From Rhizophagus irregularis (lineage: Eukaryota; Glomeromycota; Glomeromycetes; Glomerales; Glomeraceae), in NCBI RefSeq assembly GCF_026210795.1, contig NC_089431.1, forward strand, positions 3,472,001 to 3,536,000: a stretch of DNA of 64,000 bases, given 5' to 3'. Below the pieces are notes generated by a model. It was not told where the DNA came from. It worked only from the letters and a program-made list of their open reading frames with translations, and searched no databases. Position numbers and translations under genes: made by a program. Numbering within the stretch: the first letter of the stretch is position 1; each line of letters opens with the position of its first letter. This document shows positions 1 through 10,512 of the stretch, one piece after another.

Positions 1-640
1 ATTAGCCATTAAATTAAAGTGTCATATGATAAATGAAAATCGCAGCCAATAAACTGACCATATGCTTATTGACCTGATCAAAGGCTGAGATAATGGGTTA
101 GACGCAATCTACATAGTGGGACAATGAGTTAGACATGATCTACATGGTTACTGTGACTTACCTAGTAAATTTATTAATTGTGGGGCGCAGTATTATATTT
201 AAGAATTAGTGTATAAATTTTTGTTAAGTAAAATTATATAATGTTACAGATTTTAGCGTCTGGAATGACGTTAAACTATAGAATAAGTAATATTGGGGGT
301 TTGGCGTCCGAAATAACGTTAAACTAGGGATTAGGGAATAATACAGAAAAGTACAAAGAGGTAAAATTACAGAAGGGTTAAAAAGATAAATGTTACAAAA
401 AGATGAATATTACAGGAGGAATATTACAGAAAGAGGAGACTTATTATAAGATTATCAACATATAAAAAGGGGTGATATTTGATGCTGAGTGAGAAACGAC
501 ATGAATTTTTGGGATTTTATTTTTTTTGATATATTTAGTTATACTAAACCAAGCGTAATTATTTATATTACTAATAAAGTACTATTTTGTTAAAACTAAG
601 GTGGCAACGTGATTTATCACGGGCTTAGGTCTTACACTGT
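1..640. other. Intergenic, two degenerate short repeats
   Basis: No coding region seen. Two short imperfect direct repeats are visible: one around 93-118 and 125-150 (gggttagacgcaatctacat against gagttagacatgatctacat), and one around 253-279 and 302-328 (tagcgtctggaatgacgtta against tggcgtccgaaataacgtta). They look like fragments of dispersed repeats. Confidence 0.5.
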
Positions 641-1164
641 ACATTTCATTTCACCGAAGGGACGTTTCGCCGAAAATGTATTTTATCGAATCCATTTCAC
701 CGAATCGTACATTTCACCGAATTCCATTTTCACCGAATAGACATTTCACTGAAAATGGTAGTGATTAACATTTTTATAAAAAAAATTCATCGCGCAATGA
801 AAATAAAATTAAATTATTTTTAGAGATTTTTTTTCCAGGATATTATCACTTCAATATTCAAGTAACTAATATTAATTGTTAAGCAATAAATAGGTAACTT
901 TATTTTCCTGGAAAAATTTATTCACGAAAAAGTAAGTAAAGAAAAGATTAATGTATTATAAACGACGAGGTAAATTTTATGATCTGGTATAAAAACAATA
1001 AAATAACCAAATGGAATAAATAATTTTTCTATGAAATGTCCATTTGGCGAAATGTCCATTCGATAAAATGGCTTCGGAGAAATGGAGTTTTGGCGAAACA
1101 TCCTTTTGGCGAAATATCCCTTCAGTGAAATTGCTTCGGTGAAATAGATTTCGGTGAAAAGGCC
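641..1164. mobile_element. Inverted-repeat element with TTTCACCGAA motif arrays
   Basis: The left arm (about 641-757) carries roughly seven variants of TTTCACCGAA (TTTCGCCGAA, TTTTATCGAA, TTTCACTGAA). The right arm (about 1034-1164) carries a similar number of the reverse complement (TTCGGTGAAA, TTTGGCGAAA, TTCGATAAAA). Between them is about 280 bp of A/T-rich filler without a gene. Two arms of opposite-facing short motif arrays around a non-coding core fit a non-autonomous DNA transposon or foldback element. The exact ends and a target duplication could not be fixed, so the superfamily is unknown. Confidence 0.6.
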
Positions 1165-2577
1165 GGATACCGATCTACATAGTTATGGACATTTTTTTTT
1201 TTTAGGAATATGAGAAGAAAATAAATTTTATTTCGGATATGCAGTATACAATATAGTCGATTACTGAAAAAACTAATTGGTTGGCAATAACTCGGACAAA
1301 ATTAAATAATTTCCACTAGCATGAATTTATTACAAAAATAAGTGAAAGCGGCATGAGGTATCGGTTTCAATAATAAGTGGTTGTACATTATTTTAATAAT
1401 TATAGCTATTATTTACTTTTTATATTTACACTTTTTATATACCTACCAGAGATCGATAATGAATTAATGTAGTTTTCTCATTTCTATGAAAATAAAAAAT
1501 ACAAGATAAAAAATTACACAAATATGGCTAGCCGCCATGAAAGCCAAAGGTATATAATTTAATTAGGTATAAAATCGATTAGAAAATTACTGTATCTGAA
1601 TCCCACTATTAGTCAATCGATGTATCAATTTCAATTCCTAGTTAAATAGCATCGTGAATTTTGAAAATTAATCGATCACCGTTTTTCATAATGATAATAA
1701 TATTTTTTTAGAGTAGGAGAATTATCACGTTATGCTCACATCTTTTTATGTTAAATTTACTTATTTTTACCAAATTAATTTTTTGTATATTGTAAATAAA
1801 TTATTTCTGAGCATAGATTGGTTTTAGTTGTTTGCAAAAAAATTTGTCTGTTAATATATTTATCAATAGTTCAAAATTTTATGACAACAAAATATAAAAA
1901 TTATTACGATTATTATGATTATTTGATATGATGATTTTTTTGTGGTTTTTATATTATTAAACATCAAGAGGAAGGAAATATCACGCAATAAACTTTCAAT
2001 TGAGTGTATCATTTAGTTTGAAATATGTAATTTCGCAGGATTATCTAAATGTAATTAAAATACTGATGTTTTCCACCTCATTTTGAAAATGAAGTAATAA
2101 AGTGATTTTTAAAACATAATGTTATACAATTGAAACAGATATCATTAAAGTTTTTTATCGTATTGTGAATGGGTATGAAGTAATATAAGTAATATATACT
2201 AATTTATTTTACTTTTTCTTATCTTTGATTAGAGTCATTAAGTGGGATGGCTTATTTTAGATGCAAAAAATATATTTATAAATTGAACACCTAATTTAAT
2301 GAATGATGCGAAAATTCAAAAATTATGTTTCGTTAATATTTAATAAAAAGCTTATTTACTGATCTTTTAAGACTGTCACGTTATAGCTGATATCATACTA
2401 CTATACTTTTTAAGCTTACCATATTTTATATAATTCAAAAATTTAGTATTTTTGTGATAAATTGGTATGAATTTTATTTCTAGATATATAATATCCCATA
2501 AAAATAAATAAAAATGAAGAATAAAAAAAAAGAATAAATGATGACCTATAGGCTTTAAGATAATTTAAATATAATAT
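1165..2577. other. Intergenic, A/T-rich
   Basis: No reading frame, RNA gene or structured repeat recognised. The last ~70 bases (about 2510-2577) are the 3' flank of the kinase gene that follows on the minus strand. They match the 3' flank of the kinase at 58-60 kb (shared minus-strand core CTTAAAGCCTATA). Confidence 0.5.
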
Positions 2578-4371
2578 TCAAATATCAAAATCGATTTCTA
2601 TCCTATTATTAAATAATAAACATATTAAATTGTAAATTATACAATAGTATTTACTTTATTTGTTACAAATAATCAAAAGAATTTTACCATTATTTTTATT
2701 TTCAATTAGCTTAATCTTTTTAATAATTTTATCTGAAAATATTTCATTTAATTTAGTAAATATTAAATTCATTTGTATTTATATATGAGTTTTGACTTTT
2801 ATCATTCATACCTTCATCAAATCTACTTTCAATTTGATTATCTTCAAATTTTCTTTTATCTTTAAAAGAATAAAATTTATTAATATTACCTAAAATTATA
2901 TTAAAATGATTATATTTAGTTAGATAAACATTTGCCACTAAAGATTACATTGCCTCTTTAATGACACGAAATAAATCTAAATAATAATGAAATACAGTAT
3001 TATTACACTTTTATCAAGTAAAATATTTAATGTTGTATTTACCAACTTCTGCAGTTATAGATTGGCTTCTTAAACTTCTTGTGAACATTGCAGAAAGAAT
3101 CATATCACTTAAAGGTCTACTCTTATAAACAGCACCTGGATTATTTTCTGCTATAGGCCCAATATCCGGTGATACTATAATTTTAGTTGTATTTGGGTTT
3201 TCACTAAACCATATTCCTTTAATTTTTCGATATATATCTTCAGCTGTTGGTCTTTTCTTTGGATCAGAATTCCAGCATTCTTTCATTAATTCAATATATC
3301 CTTCAGGTGCATTTGTAACAATTGGTGGTCTTAAACCATCCCATATTTCAATTATCAGTTCTACATCATGTATTCTATCCCAAAAAGGTCTTCTACCTGT
3401 CATAAATTCCCACATAATCATACCAAAACTATATATATCTGAGGCTGTAGTATATGTTTGTCTTTGAAAAATCTCTGGTGCCATATAAGGAATAATACCA
3501 TAATTCTCTGTAGAATCTGTAGATTCGGTTGCAGATTTACTTATTCCCAGATCACCTATACATGTAACTTCATTTTTAAAAAAGATATTTCCACTGTGAA
3601 AATCTCTGTGTATAATATGTGCACTATGGATATTTTTAAGTCCATATATTATATATCTTAAGTTATTCAACTTTGTATCCCAAATAATATTATAAAAATC
3701 ATTACTTAAATAATGTATCAAATCACCTGAATTATAGTATGCCATAATAATCATTAAATCTTTAGTAACAGGATCTTGAGTAATTCCAAAATATACACTA
3801 ACAAATCCAATATATTTAGAATTTAAAGAAAATTCATGAAATATTTTGAGCTAAATAGAAAGTTTATTAATTACTTATCACATAATTAGGATAATTAATA
3901 ACAAGCAATTACCTCATTAAGTTCTTTAGATGTAATAACTTTAGAATTATTAAGCTTTTTAAGAACAACCGGATGATTTTTTTTATTCATAAAACTTTGC
4001 TTTTTTTTACTCCATCCATGAATTGGACCATCAATCCAAGTAGCCTTATAAATTTTGCTAAAACCTCCTTCAGCAATAAATTTTACATCTTTGAATTGAT
4101 CATAAGGGACAAAGACCATTTTCCCAACTAATCTACTACCAGTGACTAGTGTATGCTTGATAAAATCGTCAATAACCTTGTTCCCACTTGGTGTATATAC
4201 TGATTTCGCTTTATAGCAAACATGGCAAACCTGATTATTTTCATCTAAACGTTCCGTTTTTTGATTACATTCATTGCATAATATCTTTATTTTGCGATTG
4301 CGATTAGATGTGTTGTTTGATAATAAAAAGTCATTTTTGTGTTTATGATTTAATAATTGATCCATTTTCAA
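2578..4371 (-). CDS. Tyrosine-kinase-like protein kinase with zinc-ribbon-like N-terminus (paralogue 1)
   Basis: Five-exon model on the minus strand: 4371-3913, 3850-3043, 2859-2812, 2732-2688, 2597-2578, joined by GT-AG introns in consistent phase, giving 459 aa. A Cx2C...Cx2C pair (CNEC, CHVC) near residues 31-53 suggests a small zinc-binding knuckle. The kinase domain follows: Gly-rich loop EGGFSKIYKA, beta-3 lysine in VVLKKLN, catalytic loop HRDFHSGNIF (others in the window have HRDL), DLG in place of DFG, MAPE motif, then IYSFGMIMWE. After it comes the RPLSDMI tail, then short 48- and 45-nt exons and an EIDFDI end. The last acceptor is uncertain: the nearer AG would give an immediate stop, so I chose one 5 nt further on, which restores the ending of the 58 kb paralogue. 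One tail exon of that paralogue is missing. Predicted soluble signalling kinase; substrate unknown. Confidence 0.88.
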
Positions 4372-4414
4372 ATAATCGCTAATTTTTTTTAAAAAATACC
4401 CTTCCAGTTTGAAG

Positions 4415-4450
4415 CGTTCAAGAAAACTTTCTAATGTGTATATATAAACA
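4415..4450 (-). promoter_or_regulatory. Core promoter of kinase 1: TATA plus HSE-like box
   Basis: On the minus strand a TATATATA stretch (about 4439-4447) is followed by AGAAAGTTTTCTTGAACG (4432-4415), 43 bp before the ATG. The same TATA and 18-base box occur at the same spacing before the kinase at 16.7 kb. The box contains TTCnnGAA, the core of a heat-shock element, plus an extra GAA four bases upstream. Conservation is seen; control by heat-shock factor is inference. Confidence 0.5.
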
Positions 4451-5220
4451 TTTTGTAATAACTTGTGTAACTTCTAATATAAAATTCTTTTTCTATAAAT
4501 TTCATTCCTTGTAGAAATTTCTTATTATTATAAGAATTATGGAAATGTTAAGCAGAAAGTCCAAATAACAAATCTAAAAGTGTATTTGGAAAAGAATTTT
4601 CGAATGAACTTTTTACAAGAATTCCGGAATTCTATAGATTCGGTATCACGTTTCATCAATTAGCCTCATTAGTGATCATGTGACATATATTTTACGTAAT
4701 TATTTATTAAAATAGTAATTTGGCGTTCATACAAATGACAATTCAAGTTCTTATATAAAAAAGGTATAAATTTCGTAAATAAATTATCATCATTTTTCAA
4801 CATGTGAAAATATTAAAAAAAAAACCATTACCTCAATGAAAAAATTAAATTATTTAACATTATGCTACAAATTGTAAAATTGCTAAAATTGTTTTAAAAT
4901 TAAACTTGGAAAATTTGAATGATAGTAAATATTATTATATTATTGCAAATGTTTAGTATCCTTACGAATTTTTTTTTTTTAAAAAGAGTTTTCGTTCTTG
5001 GCTAATAAAATCAAATTAAAATTTTTTCAGTTACCGTAATTATACAACCAAATATATATGACACTTTAATAATCAGATTCTAAATAACGAATAATATGGT
5101 AAGTAGCGTAAGCTTTTACACAAAAGATATAACAAATTTATATACTCAATTGAATATAGTACATTATTTTATCAGTTTAACATCCATTATTTTATTATTA
5201 AAAGGTTTATATTTTCCCTC
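4451..5220. other. Intergenic / upstream region of kinase 1
   Basis: A/T-rich, no gene. It includes the upstream region of the minus-strand kinase, with a palindrome gaattccggaattc near 4620-4634. Its two GAATTC blocks parallel the GAATTC repeats upstream of the kinase at 16.7 kb. Confidence 0.45.
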
Positions 5221-6660
5221 TCACTCTTCTATTCTTGCATATTCATTTAATTAGTTCAAATTTTTTAATAATACCCAACTTTTGGTATTTTTCAATTACT
5301 TCCATTATTTCGGTTTTAACCATGATTCCTCCAATAGTAAAAGTAATTGATCTAAATGGTACACGATCTTTCCAAATAATAAAAAAAGATTCTAATTCTT
5401 TTGATTTAAACATTTTAACATCTTCTATATGCAATTCATGAAAATTTTTTGGTGAAAATTTAGAAATAATTTTCAACGCATCACTTACTTTCGTGCGCGT
5501 ATATAACTTAACTTTAAGTTTTCTAATTGTTTACAATTATTTAAAATTTCTTTTAATGTCTCTACTTTACCAATTTTAGTATATAGATATTTTAATTTTA
5601 AACAAAATTATGCTATATCTAAATTTAATGATGTATCAGTTTCAATATATTTACAAAAACAGCATTCAAGACATTCTAAATTCTTTCCATTATTTTCTAA
5701 AAATATATTTAATGAGTTAAATGATTCTCCATATATTCTTAAAACTCTTAATTTTGGAAGAATAGCATATTCTAATTCATAATAATTTCTACTTAATAAA
5801 AAGAGTTCTTGTAAATTTATCAATTCAGTAATAAATAATAATGGCTTTCCATCATAAATTCCATCACTTAAATAAAATTTTGTTAAGGTATTATAATGCT
5901 TCTTTAATGAAGGAATAAGTCCTTTCCAGCAATATGTATCATTACAATTTATTTTTAATTTTTTTAAACAATTTTGTGAATATATTAATTTCATTAATTC
6001 ATATTCACTTCTTATATGATCTCCTCGATAAAAAATATGTAATGATTGTATATTATGACATACAGTTGATAATAGATGAAAAAATTTTGATTCTATACCA
6101 CTTGCACAACTTAATTTTGTAAGATTTTTTAAACAATCTCTTGCTCTAGGAAAATTAATAAAACGTATATTATATGGAATTTTTGTATCAACTTTCAATA
6201 TATAATCTAATCTCTTTAAATTATTAATCTTATTCATATACATTTTTAATATTTCTTTTATTACCAACTTTATCGACTTTTTCATGCCTTTTGATTCTTC
6301 TGATGTTTTTGATTGTTGTTGATTTTTAAAATAAGATATTATAATTACACTAATATCACCAATTGAAAGTGATTTACAAAATGATACATAATCAAATAAT
6401 GGAGGTTTTGAAGTTGGAGTTGGAATGATAATTCCTTTACTATATAAAAGGCATTTTGATGTATTAGGAAGACAAGCAATTAGAGTATTTAAAATTTGTA
6501 ATGATGCATCTGATTGAAGTTTGAATTTCCAAATATTTCTCCATAAAACTTTGACAGTAACTTCACAAAAAAAATAATTAACAAATAAACATGGATATAA
6601 AGTATCTTTATCATTCTCTAAAAATTCTAAAACTTCTTCAATATAAATTTGATAAGTCAT
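5221..6660 (-). pseudogene. Decayed F-box/LRR-like gene
   Basis: The main frame starts at 6660 and runs 350 codons to a TAA at 5610-5608. Its N-terminus (LYPCLFVNYFFCEVTVKVLW) resembles the divergent F-box of a large Rhizophagus family. The rest shows irregular leucine-rich segments (about residues 180-340), as in substrate-recruiting subunits of SCF ubiquitin ligases. Past the TAA the same frame goes on with clearly related sequence (KLKYLYTKIGKVETLKEIL, then LENLKLSY) to a second stop near 5487. There the reading shifts to another frame (ALKIISKFSPKNFHELHI, ELESFFIIWKDRVPF) that stops at 5245-5243. A third frame would add the tail NEYARIEE, ending at 5221. That is one nonsense change and two frameshifts, so the gene is most likely dead. 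A truncated 350-aa product cannot be excluded. Introns do not explain the breaks: no matching acceptors are seen and the homologous text is continuous. Confidence 0.75.
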
Positions 6661-7490
6661 TTTGTTTTTTTATAGAGTAAGAATTTTAAGGATAAGAATA
6701 TAGAATAGAATGTATAGAATAAGTGTTTTAAAAAAGTATGATATAAGAGTATAGAATAAGAGTTTAAATAAGGTGAGAGTAAGACATTTATTTACCACAT
6801 TTATTAGTAATATTAAAACATTCTGACATCAATATTAGATAGTATGAGTGATTTGTAATAGAATAGGTAATATGTCATGCTAAGTCGAAATTATTAGTTC
6901 ATGCCGAGTCATAAATGATCTGTGTTTATCAACATGAGTAAAATTTCATAAAAATATATTCCATAGTGACTCTAAGAAAGTCCACTTTTTTATATACATG
7001 CAAAAAAAAGACTTGCAATACAATCGACTGACAGTGCAACAAGGTCTGATTAAACCTTCCCATCTTTCAATAAATTTGATACTTTGCAACAATAACCAAC
7101 ATGAATTAATTTAATAGCTGCTAGTGAATTTGGATTTGGCAAACTACTATAATACAATCAACTCAATTGTTATTGCAAATTTTGGTTCAGTATTAAGAAG
7201 GAAAAGAGTCCAAAGATGAGTTTCTCTGGGTTTGTGATATATTTGTTTTCAACACAAATTTCAACTGCGGATCACTGAAATCGAAAAACATAAGGATTTA
7301 AGGTAAGTATTTCCATTGTATGGTTTCTATTTGCTTTATGGGCGTGCTCATTTTTAAGTGTTATGACATAGGGGTTTATGTATTCACAGTACATACATAT
7401 GTTTATATATTTGAAAAAATAAGTAAAAAAAGTACGTTATTTTTTTTAAAAAAATTCTTCATACATTTAAGTTCATATATAACAAAACTA
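6661..7490. other. Intergenic, A/T-rich
   Basis: No gene supported. Around 6680-6775 there are loose repeats of tagaataagagt, just upstream of the decayed F-box-like gene. The open frame beginning at 7320 runs into the GGCC-rich element and is not credible. Confidence 0.45.
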
Positions 7491-8373
7491 TGTTGGCACA
7501 TTGGCCATTTGGCCGGGGTTGGCCGTTGGCCATTTGGCAGTTTGGTGACCAAAATGGCCAAAAAAGTTTTGGCCGCGGCCAAATGCCAACAAGGTACTAA
7601 TACCTATCTAGTTATTTCTTTGGCCGTTTAGCATTTGGCCAGGGTTGGCCGTTGGCCATTTGGCCATTTGAACAGGGCGGACATCCCCATATTATCACGA
7701 TATTGCCGATCATTTTGCCGATCACTTGTCCAATATTATCACATTAAAAAATACCGTTGAATTAGTTTTTTCACAAATTCTACATAATAATGTATAAAAT
7801 TTTGATTTTATTTACTTTATTTTATTTATTGTTAATAAATTAGTTCTTAAAATAATTCATAAAGATTTTGTCAAATATCAGACATATATTAATTTTACAA
7901 TAATTGTAAACATTTATTTAATGATAACTTTTGGGTTATCAAAAATTATCAAGTTTTATTTTAGCCATTGATTCTTGAATACCTAAATAATATACTGTAA
8001 AAGTTTCAAGTTTCGCCCGAAGATCTGTGGCTTCGCCCGAAGCTTCAAAGTCACGTTAGCAGATGATTGGCATATATATAGCATATATATTAATTATTGA
8101 AAATTTGACGTAAAATCTAACTTTGGAAACACACCTTATTTTGCCACAATACTTTTATATTAATTTATTGATAAATGAAACTATTAAATAAAATAATTTA
8201 ACATAAATTGTCAGAACATTTATTGCTTGTAATAAAGCTTCAAATTTAACGATATCACTTATATCATGATCGGCAAGTGATCGACATTGTGATATAATGC
8301 ATGTCCGCCCTGTTGGCCATTTGGCCGTAGCAAAAATAGCCAAAAAAATCTTGGCCACGGCCAAATGCCAACA
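7491..8373. mobile_element. Inverted-repeat element with TTGGCC arrays
   Basis: The left end begins TGTTGGCA and the right end finishes TGCCAACA. Both arms (about 7491-7745 and 8250-8373, inverted) hold repeated TTGGCC/GGCCAAA motifs. Both also share an inner block: ACAGGGCGGACAT at 7672-7684 and its reverse complement near 8301-8313, followed by matching 'gatcacttg' stretches. The middle (~500 bp) is A/T-rich and non-coding. This fits a non-autonomous DNA transposon with short-motif subterminal arrays. No convincing target duplication was found, so the superfamily is open. Confidence 0.65.
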
Positions 8374-8972
8374 CTGATATACACAATCAAAATAATGGTA
8401 ATGCTTCTTAATTTGATCATATCTTCATAACTATTCCAATTAGAACATTACTTTTTATACCAAATTAAACAATGGAATGCTCATTTAAAAAGCAATGAAA
8501 AAAAAAGTAATTTCAAATAAATACTAACATTATTTTTATTTTATTAGTAAAATAGCTTCCATTACAATTAAATTTATTTATGAGTGTTAACTTTTTCTTG
8601 AAACAAATTTTTAGAAATATTATAATTGAATTAGAATTTTTTTTGCATTTCTGTAAGTACATATATTTTATTATTCAATAAATATTTAGTTTGTCCTCTA
8701 TTTGTATCAATATAGGTTTCAATTTGATTCTAATAACCTTGCTATTAATAATTATGCTATTTTCAAAATTATTTTACTATTTTCTAAATAAATTGAGAAA
8801 TGGCTTGTAAAGTTTTTTCTTTTTTTTTTGTATTACCATCTTCTTAACATACTGATTCAAAACAATCCAAAGTTCTTATTATGATTTAAGATTTGGGAAT
8901 AAAAATATTTAGAATTTTGGCATTCTTTATAAAAAAGATAATACTATGCTCCCCAAGCTAAGTGGTCATTAC
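8374..8972. other. Intergenic plus edge of the repeat array
   Basis: A/T-rich and without a gene up to about 8930. Bases 8930-8972 (gataatactatgctccccaa and on to gtggtcattac) are a divergent piece of the 319-bp tandem unit described at 10.5-12.3 kb. The hAT-like element is inserted directly after it. Confidence 0.55.
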
Positions 8973-10512
8973 TAGTGCTTCGATCCATTTCTAGTCCATC
9001 CAGATGAATCCGGATGAATCCGGATTTTTTTTTCATCTGGATATCCAGTTTTGATCCAGATTTTGATCCGAATGAAAAATATCTGGATTCATCCGGAATC
9101 CGGATAGAAAAAAAAAATTTTTTCTAATATTTTTTATAGATTTTGTAATAAATAAATAGTCTATTAGTTTCGCAACTGATAAATAATTTTGTAATATACA
9201 AATTTTGTCATGAACAACGATAAATTGATGATTAGTACTGGTAAAAAAATGATTTATCCTACACATATCTTACACATATTGGGTACTCAAAATGTAGAAA
9301 ATTATACACAAATAATACACATATCATACACATATCGGGTACTAATATATATATCATACGTATATCAGGTACCTGATAGGTATACTAGGACCCCGAGCAA
9401 TATATATATAGGTAACAAGAAAGGTCAAAATTTTTATAATAGCTCTACGCAAGGTTTTTATTAAGATAAATAAGCAAACTCAACATGTGACTTCACAAAT
9501 TGCCCAAAAATAAGCAATCTAACCATATGACTTTATAATATTATATTTTACAAAAATTATTTGATCAAATTTTCTCGCATTTATGATTTACAATTTCACT
9601 TTTTTCAATAGTAATATCATCTTAACTAAAATATCCGTCTTAGTAATTTTTTTCATCTCCCATTAACTTTTGCATATTAGCATAATACCATCGCTTATAT
9701 AGTTAAATGTTATACAATACATTATTAAATAATACTAAATTTACTCAAAATTATAATATATGACTTTTCAAAAATTCTGTGAAAATAAGCAAATGAAAAA
9801 TATGACATTGGCAAAAAATATCATTAATTTTACGCAAATCTAACCTCTAACTGTGGCTAAAATAGCATGTGACTAAGCAAATGATATTGTTACCTATACA
9901 TATATTGCTCGGGGTCCTGGTATACTATATATATAAGTACCCAATATGTATATGATATGTGTATTATTTGTGTATGATTTTCTACATTTTGAGTACCCGA
10001 TATATGTAAGATATGTGTAGGATATGTGTAGGATAGACCATTTTTTTACTAGTGTAGTAAAAAATTATGTATTTATTATTAATTTATTTAATATAATTAA
10101 AGTGAAAATTATTTTTACATTTTTATTAATCTTATTAAGTAAAATCATAATTTAAGAAGCGATATTGTTTTTTAAGCCTGATTTTATCATAATTTGAATA
10201 AAATTTGTAACTCAGGCCAAATTAATAGTGCCGGCCCAAATTATGATAAAATAAGCTAATTCAAATTCAATAATTAAATCGGAAAAAATGCTACAAAATT
10301 TAAAAAAACCTACCAAATTGTATTAATAAGTACCATTATCTCTAATATGGATCGTCATATGCAATCTAAAAAATTTTATATATGAAATCTGATCCGGATT
10401 CCGGATTTCACCCGGATTTCTGACCCAGATTTCAATCCAGATCAAACCGGATATAATCCGGATTTTTTTTTGTGTAATCCAGATGACGGATTTCATCTGG
10501 ATCGAAGCACTA
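8973..10512. mobile_element. hAT-like non-autonomous transposon with 8-bp target duplication
   Basis: The terminal inverted repeats are TAGTGCTTCGATCCA at the left end and its exact reverse complement at the right. Flanks GTCATTAC (8965-8972) and GTCCTTAC (10513-10520) match in 7 of 8 bases, as expected for an older 8-bp duplication. Both subterminal regions are packed with TCCGGAT/ATCCGGA motifs, typical of hAT transposase binding regions. The core has no transposase reading frame, so it would depend on another copy for movement. It sits inside a copy of the local tandem repeat. The assignment rests on duplication length, a TA-G terminus and subterminal repeats, not on protein homology. Confidence 0.8.
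9237..10053. mobile_element. Second inverted-repeat element nested in the hAT-like element
   Basis: Two long inverted arms (9237-9416 and 9889-10053) lie within the hAT-like element. Matching blocks in order inward from each end are ACTGGTAAAAAAATG, TATCCTACACATATC, GGGTACTCAAAATGTAGAAA, ATACACAAATAATACACATA and GGACCCCGAGCAATATAT. The core (~470 bp) is A/T-rich and non-coding. The simplest reading is insertion of one miniature element into another. The target duplication is unclear, so the arms could instead be an intrinsic part of the host element. Confidence 0.65.

Noticed and set aside
5485-5493. Intron explaining the frame change in the F-box-like gene (GTAAGT is present)
   Set aside because: Homologous protein text continues directly after it in the next frame, so there is no room for an intron.
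7320-7631. 103-codon open frame
   Set aside because: Its second half is the GGCC-rich transposon arm; no domain and no start or splice support.
9033-9464. Open frames on both strands
   Set aside because: They lie within the hAT-like element and its nested inverted repeat and are not conserved as protein text.
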